Of a DNA stretch of 64,000 nt, positions 1-8,845 are shown piece after piece. The stretch comes from Rhodothermales bacterium. Its GTDB lineage: Bacteria; Bacteroidota; Rhodothermia; Rhodothermales; JANQRZ01. The notes below the pieces were generated by a model, which saw only the letters and a list, made by a program, of their open reading frames with translations, did no database searches and had not been told where the DNA came from. The stretch's first letter is position 1; every line of letters begins with the position of its first letter. The translations under genes were made by a program, and so were the position numbers. The stretch covers positions 1-64,000 of the forward strand of contig JANQRZ010000015.1 in NCBI GenBank assembly GCA_028284265.1, in the 5' to 3' direction.

Positions 1-1389
1 CGTGCCTGCGAAGAGCGTCTCGACCTCGCGCCCGAGCGCATCGTAGACCGTGGCCGAGACGTGCTGGGCGTCGCGGAGTTGGAGGGTGAGCGTGGTACGA
101 CCGGAGGTGGGGTTGGGGTAGGCCGCGAGCAGGCGGTTTTCGGAGGCCGTCGTCTCGTCCTCGTTCGCCACCGAACCGGGGAGTCGCGGCTCTACGATAA
201 AGAGACCACTTCGCGTGTCATTGACGATCACGATGCCGCTCTCGAAGAACGGGTAGTTGCTCCACGTTCCGCTGAACTCTGTTCCCTGGCTGACCGGGTT
301 GGTGTCAAAGAAGGCCACCTCTTCAAGTACCTGGGCGGCACCGCCTCTGATCACCGACGTGTCGAGGATGCGAAGCCCCGCGCTATAGTTGGAGGCGTAG
401 GCGTAGTTGCCCTTGACATAGAGGTTGTGGTCGATTGCTTGGTTCGGGTAGGTGTAGGCGTCCAAGAACTCGGGTTCGTCAAGGTCGCTCACGTCAGAGA
501 CAAACGTGCGCGTGTTGCCGCCAAATCGGTTTTCGTCAGCCTCGTCGTCATGGATGATGTAGCGCTGATCTTCGGTCAGCCAGCCTTGGTGGACGTAGGC
601 AGAGTTGGGATACGTGACCTGCGAGATTTGCACCGGGTTCGACTTGTTCGTCACGTCCACGATCGTGACGGTGTCTTCGTTGTAAGCGAAGCAGATTTCG
701 CTGCCGGTGTAGTCGGTATCGGGGCCATCGTAGATGACGCACTGGGCATCGTGCGTGTAGCCGTCGCCACTAAAGCAACCCGCGAACGTGGGTTCGGTCG
801 GATTCTGGATGTTGACCATGTGGAGGCCGCCGGAGCACGCCGACTGCGTCCCGCTGTCGGCCCCAACAACGTAGGCAAAGCCGGTGTCCTCGTTGATGGC
901 GATGTTATGCGCCGAGCCGACGCCGTTGTAGTGTGCGGTCTCCGCGTGGGGGCTCGGACGGGTCATGCCTCGGAGCTGCGTCAGGTCGTAGACCTGAACG
1001 CCGTGTCCACCTGCTTCGCTGACGATGAAAGCGTGGTTGGCGTAGGTCTTGATGTCGCGCCAGATGGTAGCGTCCGTGTGGGTGTTGAGTTTGCCGAGAT
1101 AGACCGGTGCTTCGGGCGTCGAAATGTCCACGAAGGCCGTGGCTTCGGCCAAGCCTACGAGCGCGTATTCCTTGCCGGTGTCGGGATCGGTCCAGCCCCA
1201 GATGTCATTGGCGTAGCCAGAGTTCATCCGGCTGAGGGTTACCGTGCCGAGGACATCAACGCTACTGCAAGCATGCGAGGTGCCAGAGACCGATACGACG
1301 CCATTTGCACACGAGGCGCGTTGGGCTTCGGCGTCGGGGGCAAAAGAAAAGAGCAGCAGGAAGGCGAGGAGCGAAGCAAGTCGGCGCAT
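1..1389 (-). CDS. Secreted choice-of-anchor B family protein (3' end off window)
   Basis: The reading frame is open from the ATG at 1389 to the left edge, giving 463 visible residues with no stop, so the gene is partial at its 3' end. It begins with a signal peptide (MRR, a hydrophobic core, then AEAQ). The body has repeated beta-propeller-like phrases such as VDISTPEAPVYLGKL, VQVYDLTQL, VNIQNPTEPTFAG and VDVTNKSNPVQIS, plus GSAHNIAINEDTG and HQGWLTEDQRYIIHDDE, characteristic of the choice-of-anchor B family. The last visible part (NRLLAAYPNPTSGRTTLTL, YDALGREVETLFAG) is the start of a C-terminal sorting-type Ig-like domain found on exported Bacteroidota proteins. The substrate is unknown. 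Confidence 0.85.
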   Translation of the reverse strand, partial: MRRLASLLAFLLLFSFAPDAEAQRASCANGVVSVSGTSHACSSVDVLGTVTLSRMNSGYANDIWGWTDPDTGKEYALVGLAEATAFVDISTPEAPVYLGKLNTHTDATIWRDIKTYANHAFIVSEAGGHGVQVYDLTQLRGMTRPSPHAETAHYNGVGSAHNIAINEDTGFAYVVGADSGTQSACSGGLHMVNIQNPTEPTFAGCFSGDGYTHDAQCVIYDGPDTDYTGSEICFAYNEDTVTIVDVTNKSNPVQISQVTYPNSAYVHQGWLTEDQRYIIHDDEADENRFGGNTRTFVSDVSDLDEPEFLDAYTYPNQAIDHNLYVKGNYAYASNYSAGLRILDTSVIRGGAAQVLEEVAFFDTNPVSQGTEFSGTWSNYPFFESGIVIVNDTRSGLFIVEPRLPGSVANEDETTASENRLLAAYPNPTSGRTTLTLQLRDAQHVSATVYDALGREVETLFAGT

Positions 1390-1546
1390 AGGATCAAGGG
1401 ACTAGAGGAAAAGGAGGCAGCTAGGTCTCTGAGCAGGCTGTAGATACAACGTGAGCACGCCGGTGCGGGTTGCTTTGCATCCTTTCGTGCATACTTCACA
1501 CAGAGGACGTTGCGGCCTCGCCTTTTGGCTCTAGGTTGTTGGTATC

Positions 1547-2053
1547 TCACATGGAGACAGGCGCTTGATACGTCTCGCCCTCGAAGCGGTTCGCGGGGCG
1601 ATTTTTTCTGACCCCCTCGGCGGGGAACACGAGACCGTTCATCGCAACGTAGACGCCCTCGGGAAGCGTCTGGACCGCAGCCAGTGCGAAGCCGATGTTG
1701 AACTCTGCATCCGAGCCTTTGAACCGGGCCGGACTGAGGGAGCCGACGAGGACGATGGTCTTACCGTTCACATCGCCTAAGGCGCGTGCCGTTGCCGCCA
1801 TCGTGTCGGTGCCGTGTGTGATGAGGATGCGTGGACAAGCATCGGCGTGAACATGCTCGGCGATAAGCGTCCGGTCATCATCGGTCAGGTCGAGGCTGTC
1901 CTTGCGCATCAGCGTCTCCACCTCGACCTCGGCTTGGACGCCGACATCGCGGAGAATGTCGACGATCTGAGGGTCGCCGATCTCATAGTCGCTGCGGGCA
2001 TCGAAGTAGACCTTGTCGATGGTGCCGCCAGTGGTGAAGACTTTAATATGCAC
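1547..2053 (-). CDS. Short asparaginase-domain protein
   Basis: The product is 168 residues from a GTG start; a TTG eight codons upstream is an alternative. It carries the N-terminal half of the L-asparaginase fold only: the first catalytic threonine motif KVFTTGGTIDK near the start and the second motif ILITHGTDTMAATA near residue 85, followed by KTIVLVGSLSPA. The roughly 150-residue C-terminal lobe of classical asparaginases (about 330 residues) is absent, and the frame ends cleanly in TGA, so it looks like a natural short family member and not a truncation. Substrate unproven; it could act on asparagine, a related amide or an isoaspartyl compound. It is divergent from the TetR gene. Confidence 0.75.
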   Translation of the reverse strand: MHIKVFTTGGTIDKVYFDARSDYEIGDPQIVDILRDVGVQAEVEVETLMRKDSLDLTDDDRTLIAEHVHADACPRILITHGTDTMAATARALGDVNGKTIVLVGSLSPARFKGSDAEFNIGFALAAVQTLPEGVYVAMNGLVFPAEGVRKNRPANRFEGETYQAPVSM

Positions 2054-2148
2054 GCGGGAAGGGGGTAGGGGGAGCAATTCCGAAGTCGAAGAGCAACAAA
2101 GCTACGGTAGAATGCGCCAAAGGTAGCACCGATCTGCGGCGATGGATC

Positions 2149-2179
2149 TTGACAATCCAGTGGGAATTGGAGTACCTAG
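2149..2179 (+). promoter_or_regulatory. Predicted promoter of the TetR-fadD unit
   Basis: TTGACA at 2149-2154 and TACCTAG at 2173-2179 form a Bacteroidota-like -33/-7 pair with 21 bases between TTG and TA. The -7 element abuts the operator-like 17-mer at 2178-2194, which fits autorepression. Prediction from pattern only. Confidence 0.4.
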
Positions 2180-2194
2180 CGTACAGCGTTAACC
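2178..2194. promoter_or_regulatory. Candidate TetR operator, site 1 (autoregulation)
   Basis: AGCGTACAGCGTTAACC ends nine bases before the tetR ATG. Its right half (CGTTAACC) matches the arms of three better 17-mers in this locus at 4841, 10092 and 10184; the left half is degenerate. It overlaps the end of the predicted -7 element. This is the weakest of the four sites. Confidence 0.45.
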
Positions 2195-2203
2195 GACCTG
2201 TCT

Positions 2204-2815
2204 ATGGCTGACCCCCGTTCCAACGGCTCCGACCTTCGCCGCGCCATCCTCGACCGAACGCGGCGGATGCTCGTCGAGGTCGGCTATAACAATCTCTCGA
2301 TGCGCAAGATCGCCCGCTCCGTTGGGTGCAGCGCCACGAGCATCTACCTCCACTTCGAGAACAAGGACGCGCTGCTCCACGCGCTCATTGACGAGGGGAT
2401 GGAGCAACTCAACGCTTCGTTGCAGGAAGTAGCAGCCTCGCACACCGATCCGGCGGAGCGGCTCGAAGCGCTGAGTCGGAGTTATGTCGATTTCGGGTTA
2501 GAGAACCCGGAGTATTATGAGGTGATGTTCATGCTCCACCCGGAGCGCATGGCACGCTACCCGGCAGAGAAGTACCGCCGTGCCCGCCGCAACCTCGAAC
2601 TCTTCGCTGAAGCCCTCGGTGCCGGTGCCGACGCCGAGCAGTTCGACGTGGCTGACCCAGCAGTGGCAGCAAGCGTACTGTGGGCGGCGCTTCATGGGGC
2701 GGTTGCGCTGTTACTCGCGCAGCGCGTGGACGTGCGCTTCGAGCGTGACGCCTTCGCCGAGACCGTCGTCCGCCACGCGATTGCCGGATTCTGCTTCCAA
2801 GCGGACCCGGTGTAG
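2204..2815 (+). CDS. TetR/AcrR family regulator of the fatty-acid degradation locus
   Basis: A 203-residue protein with a TetR N-terminal helix-turn-helix at about residues 10-55 (RRMLVEVGYNNLSMRKIARSVGCSATSIYLHFENKDALLHAL) and a C-terminal all-helical ligand domain containing the WAALHGAVALLLAQR helix typical of TetR_C regulators. The fadD ligase starts about 80 bases downstream on the same strand. Four copies of a 17-bp pseudo-palindrome lie upstream of this gene and of the two dehydrogenase units. By analogy with TetR-type FadR proteins it probably represses beta-oxidation genes until an acyl-CoA binds; that function is inferred. Confidence 0.85.
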   Translation: MADPRSNGSDLRRAILDRTRRMLVEVGYNNLSMRKIARSVGCSATSIYLHFENKDALLHALIDEGMEQLNASLQEVAASHTDPAERLEALSRSYVDFGLENPEYYEVMFMLHPERMARYPAEKYRRARRNLELFAEALGAGADAEQFDVADPAVAASVLWAALHGAVALLLAQRVDVRFERDAFAETVVRHAIAGFCFQADPV

Positions 2816-2896
2816 AACCAGAATGCATGGGCGTTCGTATTCTTCCCCTGCATGCTTCTAAAACCGCTTCTGCTCTCACGCCTAGCCCCGACTCCC

Positions 2897-4780
2897 ATGC
2901 CGCTTCAAATCCACACTGCTCCCCCGAGTTTAGGCGAGGCCGTTCTCGGCCGGACGCTACCCGAGATCCTCGACGAAGCCGTCGCACGCTACCCCAATCC
3001 GAAGGCGTTTAACCAGCCGCAGGGCAGCGGATGGTTTACGATGTCGAACGCCGAGTTCCGCGAGGCCGCCGATGAAGTCGCACTCGGACTGCTGGACGCT
3101 GGACTGGAACGCGGCGATGCGGTCTCATTCTTCATGAACAGCGACATGTACTTTGCTCTCGCCGACTTCGGGTGCATCATCGCTGGGATCGTCAGTGCGC
3201 CGCTCTACTCGACCTTTACCAACGAGAACCTCATCTACGTCACCGAGCACGCCGAGGCGAAGGCGTTGTTCGTATCGGACCAAGAGATGCTGGCAAAGGC
3301 TGCGGCGTGGCTACCCAATGTGCCTGCTGTCCAAACGGTCATCTTAGCTGAGGGCGAACTCGGCGATGTAACGTTGCCGGAGGGCGTTCGCTTCGTCACA
3401 CTCGATGAACTGCGCGGTCTCGGTCGCCGCCGCCTCGGGGAGAACCCCGATGAGCCGAAGCAACTCCGCGACCAGATTCAGCCGGGTGACCTGTTCACGC
3501 TCGTCTACACGAGCGGCACTACGGGTATGCCGAAAGGGGTGATGCTTTCGCACGAGAACGTCACCTCCAACATGCTTGGTGCGCTCTCGTCGCTCGGTGT
3601 GCTGGAGAAGGGAGACGGCGAACAGGTCGTGTCGTTCCTCCCGATGACGCACATCTTCGCGCGGATGCTCACGCACGCCCACACCGCGTGGGGGCACAGC
3701 ATCTACTTTTCTACGCCCGACCTCCTCGTCGGGCATCTCGCCGAGGTCAGGCCGACGTTCTTTGCCACTGTCCCGCGCGTACTCGAAAAGGTCTACGACA
3801 AGGTCCACCTCGGCGTGCAGGAAGGGGAGGGCCTGAAGAAGAAAATCGGCTCGTGGGCGCTCGACCTCGCTACGCAATACGACCTCAGCAAGCCGAAGGG
3901 TGGTCTCAGCCCGCTCAAGTACGCCCTTGCCGATAAGCTAGTCTACTCGAAGCTCCGCGAGAAACTCGGCCTGACGCGCGTCAAGACAGTTGCTGTCGGC
4001 GCTGCGGCGCTGCGCTCGGACCTCGCCTCGTCGTTCAATGCCTTCGGCATCCCTGCCGTGCAGGGCTATGGGCTGACCGAGACCAGCCCCGTCATCACGA
4101 TGAACCGCATCGGAGCCAACCGCGCCGGAGCCGTCGGCCAGCCAATTCCCGGTATTGAGGTGGCGATTGCCGAGGACGGCGAGATCCTCTCTCGCGGGCC
4201 GCACATCATGCAGGGCTATTACAAGGCCCCCGACAAGACCAACGAGGTGATCAATTCCGACGGCTGGTTCCACACCGGCGACATCGGTGAGTTCACGCCC
4301 GAAGGGTATCTCAAGATTACCGACCGTAAGAAGGCGCTGTTCAAGCTCTCGACGGGCAAGTATGTCATTCCTACGCCGATCGAAAACGCGCTTCAGTCAG
4401 AGTCTCTGATCGAGCAGGCCGTTGTCGTCGGGTCAGGCTACAAGTTCTGCTCGGCGCTGATCTTCCCGAGCGAGGATGCTCTCGGTGTCTGGGTGCGCGA
4501 GCACGGCGTCTCCGGGTCCAGCCTGAGCGAGTGGGTCAAAGACCCCAAGGTCATCGAAGCCTACGAAGACCTCGTCGACAAGGCGAACGCGGGCATGGAC
4601 CACTGGAGCCAGGTCAAGCGCTTCAAGCTCGTCCCTGACCTGATGACCGTCGAGAACGAAATGCTGACGCCGACGATGAAAGTCAAACGCTCCGCTGTCA
4701 GCAAGGTGTTCGGCGGCGACATCGAGAAGATGTACAACGCCAACGTGAAAGACGGCCGCGAGAGCGTCGCAGTCGCCTAA
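2897..4780 (+). CDS. fadD: Long-chain acyl-CoA synthetase (AMP-forming)
   Basis: It activates fatty acids to acyl-CoA with ATP through an acyl-adenylate. The product is 627 residues from the ATG at 2897; an in-frame ATG 45 bases upstream would add a non-conserved leader. Signature motifs are the P-loop-like YTSGTTGMPKGVMLSH near residue 203, the adenylate-site GYGLTETSPVI, GWFHTGDIGEF, and the hinge DRKKALFKLSTGKYVIP. Length and the FxLSTGKYV motif fit the long-chain, plant/Bacteroidota-like class of synthetases more than short-chain acetyl-CoA synthetase. It is co-directional with the TetR gene, and the unit ends at a strong terminator. Confidence 0.92.
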   Translation: MPLQIHTAPPSLGEAVLGRTLPEILDEAVARYPNPKAFNQPQGSGWFTMSNAEFREAADEVALGLLDAGLERGDAVSFFMNSDMYFALADFGCIIAGIVSAPLYSTFTNENLIYVTEHAEAKALFVSDQEMLAKAAAWLPNVPAVQTVILAEGELGDVTLPEGVRFVTLDELRGLGRRRLGENPDEPKQLRDQIQPGDLFTLVYTSGTTGMPKGVMLSHENVTSNMLGALSSLGVLEKGDGEQVVSFLPMTHIFARMLTHAHTAWGHSIYFSTPDLLVGHLAEVRPTFFATVPRVLEKVYDKVHLGVQEGEGLKKKIGSWALDLATQYDLSKPKGGLSPLKYALADKLVYSKLREKLGLTRVKTVAVGAAALRSDLASSFNAFGIPAVQGYGLTETSPVITMNRIGANRAGAVGQPIPGIEVAIAEDGEILSRGPHIMQGYYKAPDKTNEVINSDGWFHTGDIGEFTPEGYLKITDRKKALFKLSTGKYVIPTPIENALQSESLIEQAVVVGSGYKFCSALIFPSEDALGVWVREHGVSGSSLSEWVKDPKVIEAYEDLVDKANAGMDHWSQVKRFKLVPDLMTVENEMLTPTMKVKRSAVSKVFGGDIEKMYNANVKDGRESVAVA

Positions 4781-4787
4781 GACTAGA

Positions 4788-4833
4788 AAGAGCGGAGGGG
4801 AGACAGCCTGCTCCCCCCTCCGCTCTTATTTTG
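4788..4833 (+). terminator. Rho-independent terminator after fadD
   Basis: A perfect 13-bp stem pairs 4788-4800 (AAGAGCGGAGGGG) with 4815-4827, followed by ATTTTG. It separates the tetR-fadD unit from the dehydrogenase unit; the next promoter starts in the tail of this hairpin. Confidence 0.85.
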
Positions 4834-4860
4834 ATTCGGCACTTAACGCTGTTAAGTTTG
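4831..4860 (+). promoter_or_regulatory. Predicted promoter of the fadE1-fadN-fadA operon
   Basis: TTG at 4831-4833 and TAAGTTTG at 4853-4860, with 19 bases between, match the Bacteroidota -33 TTG / -7 TAnnTTTG pattern exactly. The operator-like palindrome 4841-4857 lies between and over these elements, a position where a repressor would block initiation. Confidence 0.6.
4841..4857. promoter_or_regulatory. Candidate TetR operator, site 2
   Basis: ACTTAACGCTGTTAAGT is a near-perfect palindrome (eight-base arms, one mismatch, central C) overlapping the predicted -7 element of the downstream operon. It shares the core TTWAC.CTGTWAA with the sites at 10092 and 10184. Confidence 0.6.
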
Positions 4861-4943
4861 TGGGGCAAACCCGGCGCGGACCCATCTCGGCTGAGCCGGA
4901 TATAACCGCGCCTCCCTCGATTCGCTTCGCCGGCCCCGCACGC

Positions 4944-6329
4944 ATGACGGACAACGCCTCACTCGACTTTGCCCAGCTCGGGCCGCTGATGAAACTCGCT
5001 CAGAGTCTCGATCTCGCCGCCGTGGCAGAGCTTGCCGAGCGCGTGGACCTAGGCGAGCTGATTGGCTTGGTGTCCCGGATGGATGAGGGGACGCTCGCGG
5101 CGATGAAGAAGATGATGGACTCGGCCTCCAACGGCAAGGCTGAGGTGCCGCCCATCGAGAGTGACTTCTACGACATCCGCGACATTCTCACCGACGAGGA
5201 GCGCCGCGTGATGCAGCAGCTTTACGACTTCATGGCGGGGGAAGTCGCGCCCATCATCAATGACTACTGGATGCGCGATGAGACGCCGGTTGAGGTCTTG
5301 CGCGAGGGGATGCGGCGTCTTGATGTGCCGACACTGATCTACGGCGAGGACATCCACGCCCGCGCTCCGCATGCTGCCGTTTTGGAGGGCATCGCCACGA
5401 TGGAGATAGCGCGTGTCGATCCGTCCAGCGCGACCTTTTTCGGCGTCCACGGGGGGCTCGTGATGCAGTCGTTTATGCAGTGCGCGAGCGACGAGCAGAA
5501 GGCCGAGTGGTTTCCCCGCTTGCGCCACTTCGACGTGATCGGAGCCTTCGCTCTCGCCGAGCCGAAGGTGGGCAGCGGCGTGGCCGGTGGCTTGACGACG
5601 ACGTGCCGCCGCGACGGCGACGACTGGGTGCTCAATGGCCAGAAGAAGTGGAGCGGTAACGCCACCTTCGCCGACCTCGTCATCGTGTGGGCGCGGGACG
5701 AAGACGACGCGAGCGTCCGGGGTTTCATCGTTCGGGCTAAAGAGAACCCCGGCTATGCCGTCGAGAAGATCACGGGTAAGACGGCGCTGCGCGTCGTGGA
5801 GAACGGACTCATTACGCTCACCGACTGCCGGGTGCCGGAGTCGGACCGATTGCCGGGATGCACCGCGTTCCGTGACGTAGCAAACGTGCTTCGGGTGACG
5901 CGGGCGGGGGTCGCGTGGATCGCCGTCGGGTGTGCGATGGGAGCCTATGAGCATGCGCTCGCGTATGCCCAAACTCGGCGTCAGTTCGGTCGTTCGATTG
6001 GGTCGTTCCAACTCGTCCAGGATAAGCTCGTCCAGATGCTCGGCAACATCACGGCGATGCAGACCATGTGTCTCAAGCTCTCACGCCTCCAAGACGAGGG
6101 GCGGCTAACTGATGAGCAGGCCTCGCTCGCCAAAGTGTTCACCGCCTCACGCTGCCGCGAAACTGTCGCCTTGGCCCGCGAACTCCTCGGCGGCAACGGC
6201 ATCCTCCTCGATCACCACGTCGCCCGCTTCTTCGCCGACGCTGAGGCGATCTATTCCTATGAGGGCACGCACGAGATCAACACCCTCATCGTAGGTCGCG
6301 CCATCACGGGCACCGGCGCATTCGTATAA
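4944..6329 (+). CDS. Acyl-CoA dehydrogenase (glutaryl/short-chain-like subgroup)
   Basis: A FAD enzyme introducing the alpha-beta double bond in acyl-CoA; 461 residues from the ATG at 4944. The GTG at 4860 lies within the promoter and is rejected as a start. The first 70 residues are an extra helical segment before the dehydrogenase fold. Visible signatures are GAFALAEPKVGSG, WVLNGQKKWSGNATFAD, the FAD-contact ITGKTALRVVENG, TRRQFGRSIGSFQLVQ, and the catalytic glutamate motif YEGTHEINTLIVGRAI near the C-terminus. The motif spelling resembles glutaryl-CoA dehydrogenase and plant ACX4-type enzymes, but its place before fadN and fadA argues for beta-oxidation. Exact chain length is unknown. Confidence 0.88.
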   Translation: MTDNASLDFAQLGPLMKLAQSLDLAAVAELAERVDLGELIGLVSRMDEGTLAAMKKMMDSASNGKAEVPPIESDFYDIRDILTDEERRVMQQLYDFMAGEVAPIINDYWMRDETPVEVLREGMRRLDVPTLIYGEDIHARAPHAAVLEGIATMEIARVDPSSATFFGVHGGLVMQSFMQCASDEQKAEWFPRLRHFDVIGAFALAEPKVGSGVAGGLTTTCRRDGDDWVLNGQKKWSGNATFADLVIVWARDEDDASVRGFIVRAKENPGYAVEKITGKTALRVVENGLITLTDCRVPESDRLPGCTAFRDVANVLRVTRAGVAWIAVGCAMGAYEHALAYAQTRRQFGRSIGSFQLVQDKLVQMLGNITAMQTMCLKLSRLQDEGRLTDEQASLAKVFTASRCRETVALARELLGGNGILLDHHVARFFADAEAIYSYEGTHEINTLIVGRAITGTGAFV

Positions 6330-6353
6330 CTGCTTTCTCCAACATCTGAACGT

Positions 6354-8765
6354 ATGGAAACCTTAACCCAGACCACCACCAACGGGCAGCATACGCCTGT
6401 CGCCGGGCCTCGACCTTTCCGCACTGCCGCCGTGCTTGGTGCAGGCGTGATGGGATCGCAGATCGCCGCGCACCTCGCCAATGCCGGGCTGCAAGTGCTG
6501 CTACTCGATGTCGCCCCCGAGTCCATCGGCAAAGAGGGCAAGCCGAACTCGATTGTCGAGAGCGCCTTCAAGGCAGCGACCAAGATGAACCCTGCGCCGT
6601 TTTTCACCCCAGCCGCCCAGAAGCGCGTCACGCTCGGCAACTTCGACGATGACTTCGAAAAGATCGGCAGCGTCGATTGGGTGATCGAGGTGGTCGTCGA
6701 GCGGATGGACATCAAGCAGTCGGTGATGGCGCGGATTGAGGAGCACGCGAGCGACACTGCCGTGATCTCGACCAACACCTCGGGGCTGCCGATCAACGAG
6801 ATCGCCGAAGGACGGAGCGATGACTTCAAGCGCCGGTTCCTCGGGACGCACTTCTTCAACCCGCCGCGCTATCTCAAGCTGTTCGAGATGATCCCGACGC
6901 CGGATACCGACGAGGCGGTCGTCGAGCGCGTGGCACACTTCGCCCGCGTTCATCTCGGCAAGGGCGTCGTCGTGGCGAAGGACACGCCCAACTTCATCGG
7001 CAACCGGATTGGTGTCTACGCGATGATGCAGGCGCTCCGACAGGCCACCGAAGGCACCTACTCCATCGAGGAGATCGACCAACTCACCGGCACCCTCATC
7101 GGCCACCCCAAGAGCGCGACGTTTCGCACCGCCGATGTGGTTGGGCTCGACACGCTCCGGCATGTCGCCCAGAACCTCTATGACGCCGTTCCCGACGATG
7201 AGAGCCGCGAAGCGTTCCAAGTGCCGGATGTGCTGAATAAGCTTGTTGATGCCGGTGCTCTCGGCGCGAAGACGAAGGCCGGGTTCTACAAGAAAGAGGG
7301 CAAGGTGATCAAGTCTGTCAACATGCAGACGATGGCCTACGAGGACCCCGCCGAGTCCGACCTCGACATCAGTTCGTTCAAGGGCGGAAAGCTGGGAGAT
7401 CGTTTGCCTAAGCTCTACGCTGACGGAGGCCGCGTCGGGCAGTTCTTCCGCGAGACCACGCTCGACCTCTTCGGCTACAGCGCGCGCCGCGTTCCCGAAA
7501 TCACCGACAGTCCGGCTGACCTTGATCGTGCCGTTGCGTGGGGCTTCGGCTGGGAGATGGGGCCGTTCCAGATGTGGGACGTGCTCGGCGTCGACCAAGT
7601 CCGCGACGACCTCAAAGCCGCAGGCGTCGAGGTGCCCGACTGGGTAGCCGATGTGCCATCGACCGGCTTCTACAAAGAGGAGGGCGGCACGCAACACGTC
7701 TGGATTCCGGGCAAGGGCGAGTACGTTGCAGACCCGCGCCCAGCGGATGAGTTTGGCCTCGCCATCATCAAGCAGGACGAAAAGAAGACCCTCTGGAAAA
7801 ACAGCGAGGCCGCGCTTCTCGACCTCGGTGATGGTGTCGCCCTCTTCGAGTTCCGCTCGAAAGCTAACTCGCTCGGGCAGGAGGTCATGCAGGGCCTGAG
7901 CGACGCTATCGACCTCGTCGAGAACGACCGCAACCTGCGCGGCATGGTGATCGGCAACGAGGGGACCAACTTCTCCGTCGGCGCGAACCTCGGCGAGGTA
8001 GCGATGGCGGTGATGATGGGCCAGCTCGATCAGGTCGGCGGTTTCCTCGAAGGCTTTCAGAACACGGTGATGAAGGTGCGCTACAGCACCAAGCCGGTCG
8101 TCGTCGCGACGCACCAGCGTGTGCTCGGTGGGGGTTGTGAGATCACGATGGCGTGTCCGCATCCGGTGACCGCTGCCGAGACGTACATCGGCCTCGTCGA
8201 ACTCGGCGTCGGGCTGATACCCGGTGGTGGCGGGACGATGATGATGGCAGCGAAAGCGGGTGAACTCGCGGCCAATCAAGACCGCCCGAGCGAGATCCAG
8301 CCGTTCCTCCGCCAGCACTTCGAGCAGATCGCCATGGCGAAGGTGGCAACCTCGGCGCACATGGCGAAGGAGATGCACTTCCTCCCGCCGGAGGCCGTGA
8401 TCGTGATGAACGATGCGCGGCGGTTCCATGTCGCCAAAGCCGAGGTGGTCCGGCTCTCGGAGCAAGGCTATTTGCCGCCGCCTGTGCGGACTCACATTCC
8501 CGTTCTCGGCAAGCCGGGGCGCGGGCAGTTCGAGGTGGCGCTCCACCAGTTCGAAGAAGGCAACTACATCAGTGAGTACGACCACTTCCTTGCCTCGAAG
8601 CTCGCTTACGTTCTCACCGGCGGCGACCTCCCCGGTCTCACCGAGGTTCATGAGGACTACCTACTCGCGCTCGAACGCGAGGTCTTCCTCTCGCTCCTCG
8701 GCGAAGAGAAAACCCAAGCCCGTATCCAGAGCATTCTGACGACTAACAAGCCGCTCCGCAACTAG
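6354..8765 (+). CDS. fadN: 3-hydroxyacyl-CoA dehydrogenase / enoyl-CoA hydratase fusion
   Basis: A fused enzyme of 803 residues carrying out hydration and NAD-dependent oxidation in beta-oxidation. The domain order is hydroxyacyl-CoA dehydrogenase first: NAD-binding GAGVMGSQIAAHLANAG at about 29-45, FLGTHFFNPPRYLKLFE, KDTPNFIGNRIGVY, then the dehydrogenase C-terminal repeats and finally a crotonase domain (RGMVIGNEGTNFSVGANL, oxyanion region VELGVGLIPGGGGT). This order and length match Bacillus FadN and not E. coli FadB, where the hydratase comes first. It lies 24 bases after the dehydrogenase and before the thiolase, giving an E-N-A gene set. Confidence 0.92.
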   Translation: METLTQTTTNGQHTPVAGPRPFRTAAVLGAGVMGSQIAAHLANAGLQVLLLDVAPESIGKEGKPNSIVESAFKAATKMNPAPFFTPAAQKRVTLGNFDDDFEKIGSVDWVIEVVVERMDIKQSVMARIEEHASDTAVISTNTSGLPINEIAEGRSDDFKRRFLGTHFFNPPRYLKLFEMIPTPDTDEAVVERVAHFARVHLGKGVVVAKDTPNFIGNRIGVYAMMQALRQATEGTYSIEEIDQLTGTLIGHPKSATFRTADVVGLDTLRHVAQNLYDAVPDDESREAFQVPDVLNKLVDAGALGAKTKAGFYKKEGKVIKSVNMQTMAYEDPAESDLDISSFKGGKLGDRLPKLYADGGRVGQFFRETTLDLFGYSARRVPEITDSPADLDRAVAWGFGWEMGPFQMWDVLGVDQVRDDLKAAGVEVPDWVADVPSTGFYKEEGGTQHVWIPGKGEYVADPRPADEFGLAIIKQDEKKTLWKNSEAALLDLGDGVALFEFRSKANSLGQEVMQGLSDAIDLVENDRNLRGMVIGNEGTNFSVGANLGEVAMAVMMGQLDQVGGFLEGFQNTVMKVRYSTKPVVVATHQRVLGGGCEITMACPHPVTAAETYIGLVELGVGLIPGGGGTMMMAAKAGELAANQDRPSEIQPFLRQHFEQIAMAKVATSAHMAKEMHFLPPEAVIVMNDARRFHVAKAEVVRLSEQGYLPPPVRTHIPVLGKPGRGQFEVALHQFEEGNYISEYDHFLASKLAYVLTGGDLPGLTEVHEDYLLALEREVFLSLLGEEKTQARIQSILTTNKPLRN

Positions 8766-8838
8766 CTGTTGGCTCTTAGCTCTTGGCCTACGGGTTCAAC
8801 ACTGAGAGCTAGAAGCTAATAGCCAAAAGCCAACAGCT
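8764..8838. repeat. Heptad-iterated inverted repeat between fadN and fadA
   Basis: The gap between the two genes is mostly iterated 7-mers. The right side reads AGCTAGA, AGCTAAT, AGCCAAA, AGCCAAC, AGCTAAC, and the left side is the inverse (GCTGTTG, GCTCTTA, GCTCTTG). AGCTGTTGGCT at 8764-8774 pairs perfectly with AGCCAACAGCT near 8828-8838, so the mRNA can fold into a long hairpin. There is no U-run, so it is not an obvious terminator. Confidence 0.75.
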
Positions 8839-8845
8839 AACTACT

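Noticed and set aside
61-1443. A 460-residue plus-strand frame at the left edge
   Set aside because: The minus strand carries a signal peptide and choice-of-anchor-B repeats over the same bases; the plus frame has shadow composition.
4827-4833. TATTTTG as a -7 promoter element
   Set aside because: It is the T-rich tail of the fadD terminator; the better -7 match is TAAGTTTG at 4853.
4944-6329. Glutaryl-CoA dehydrogenase of lysine degradation
   Set aside because: Motif spelling is similar, but the gene sits in a fatty-acid operon with fadN, fadA and a TetR operator, and no lysine-catabolism genes are nearby. Kept only as an alternative.
6501-8651. A 716-residue open frame antisense to the fadN-like gene
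   Set aside because: Low-complexity shadow composition and no domains; the plus strand encodes an unambiguous fused beta-oxidation enzyme.
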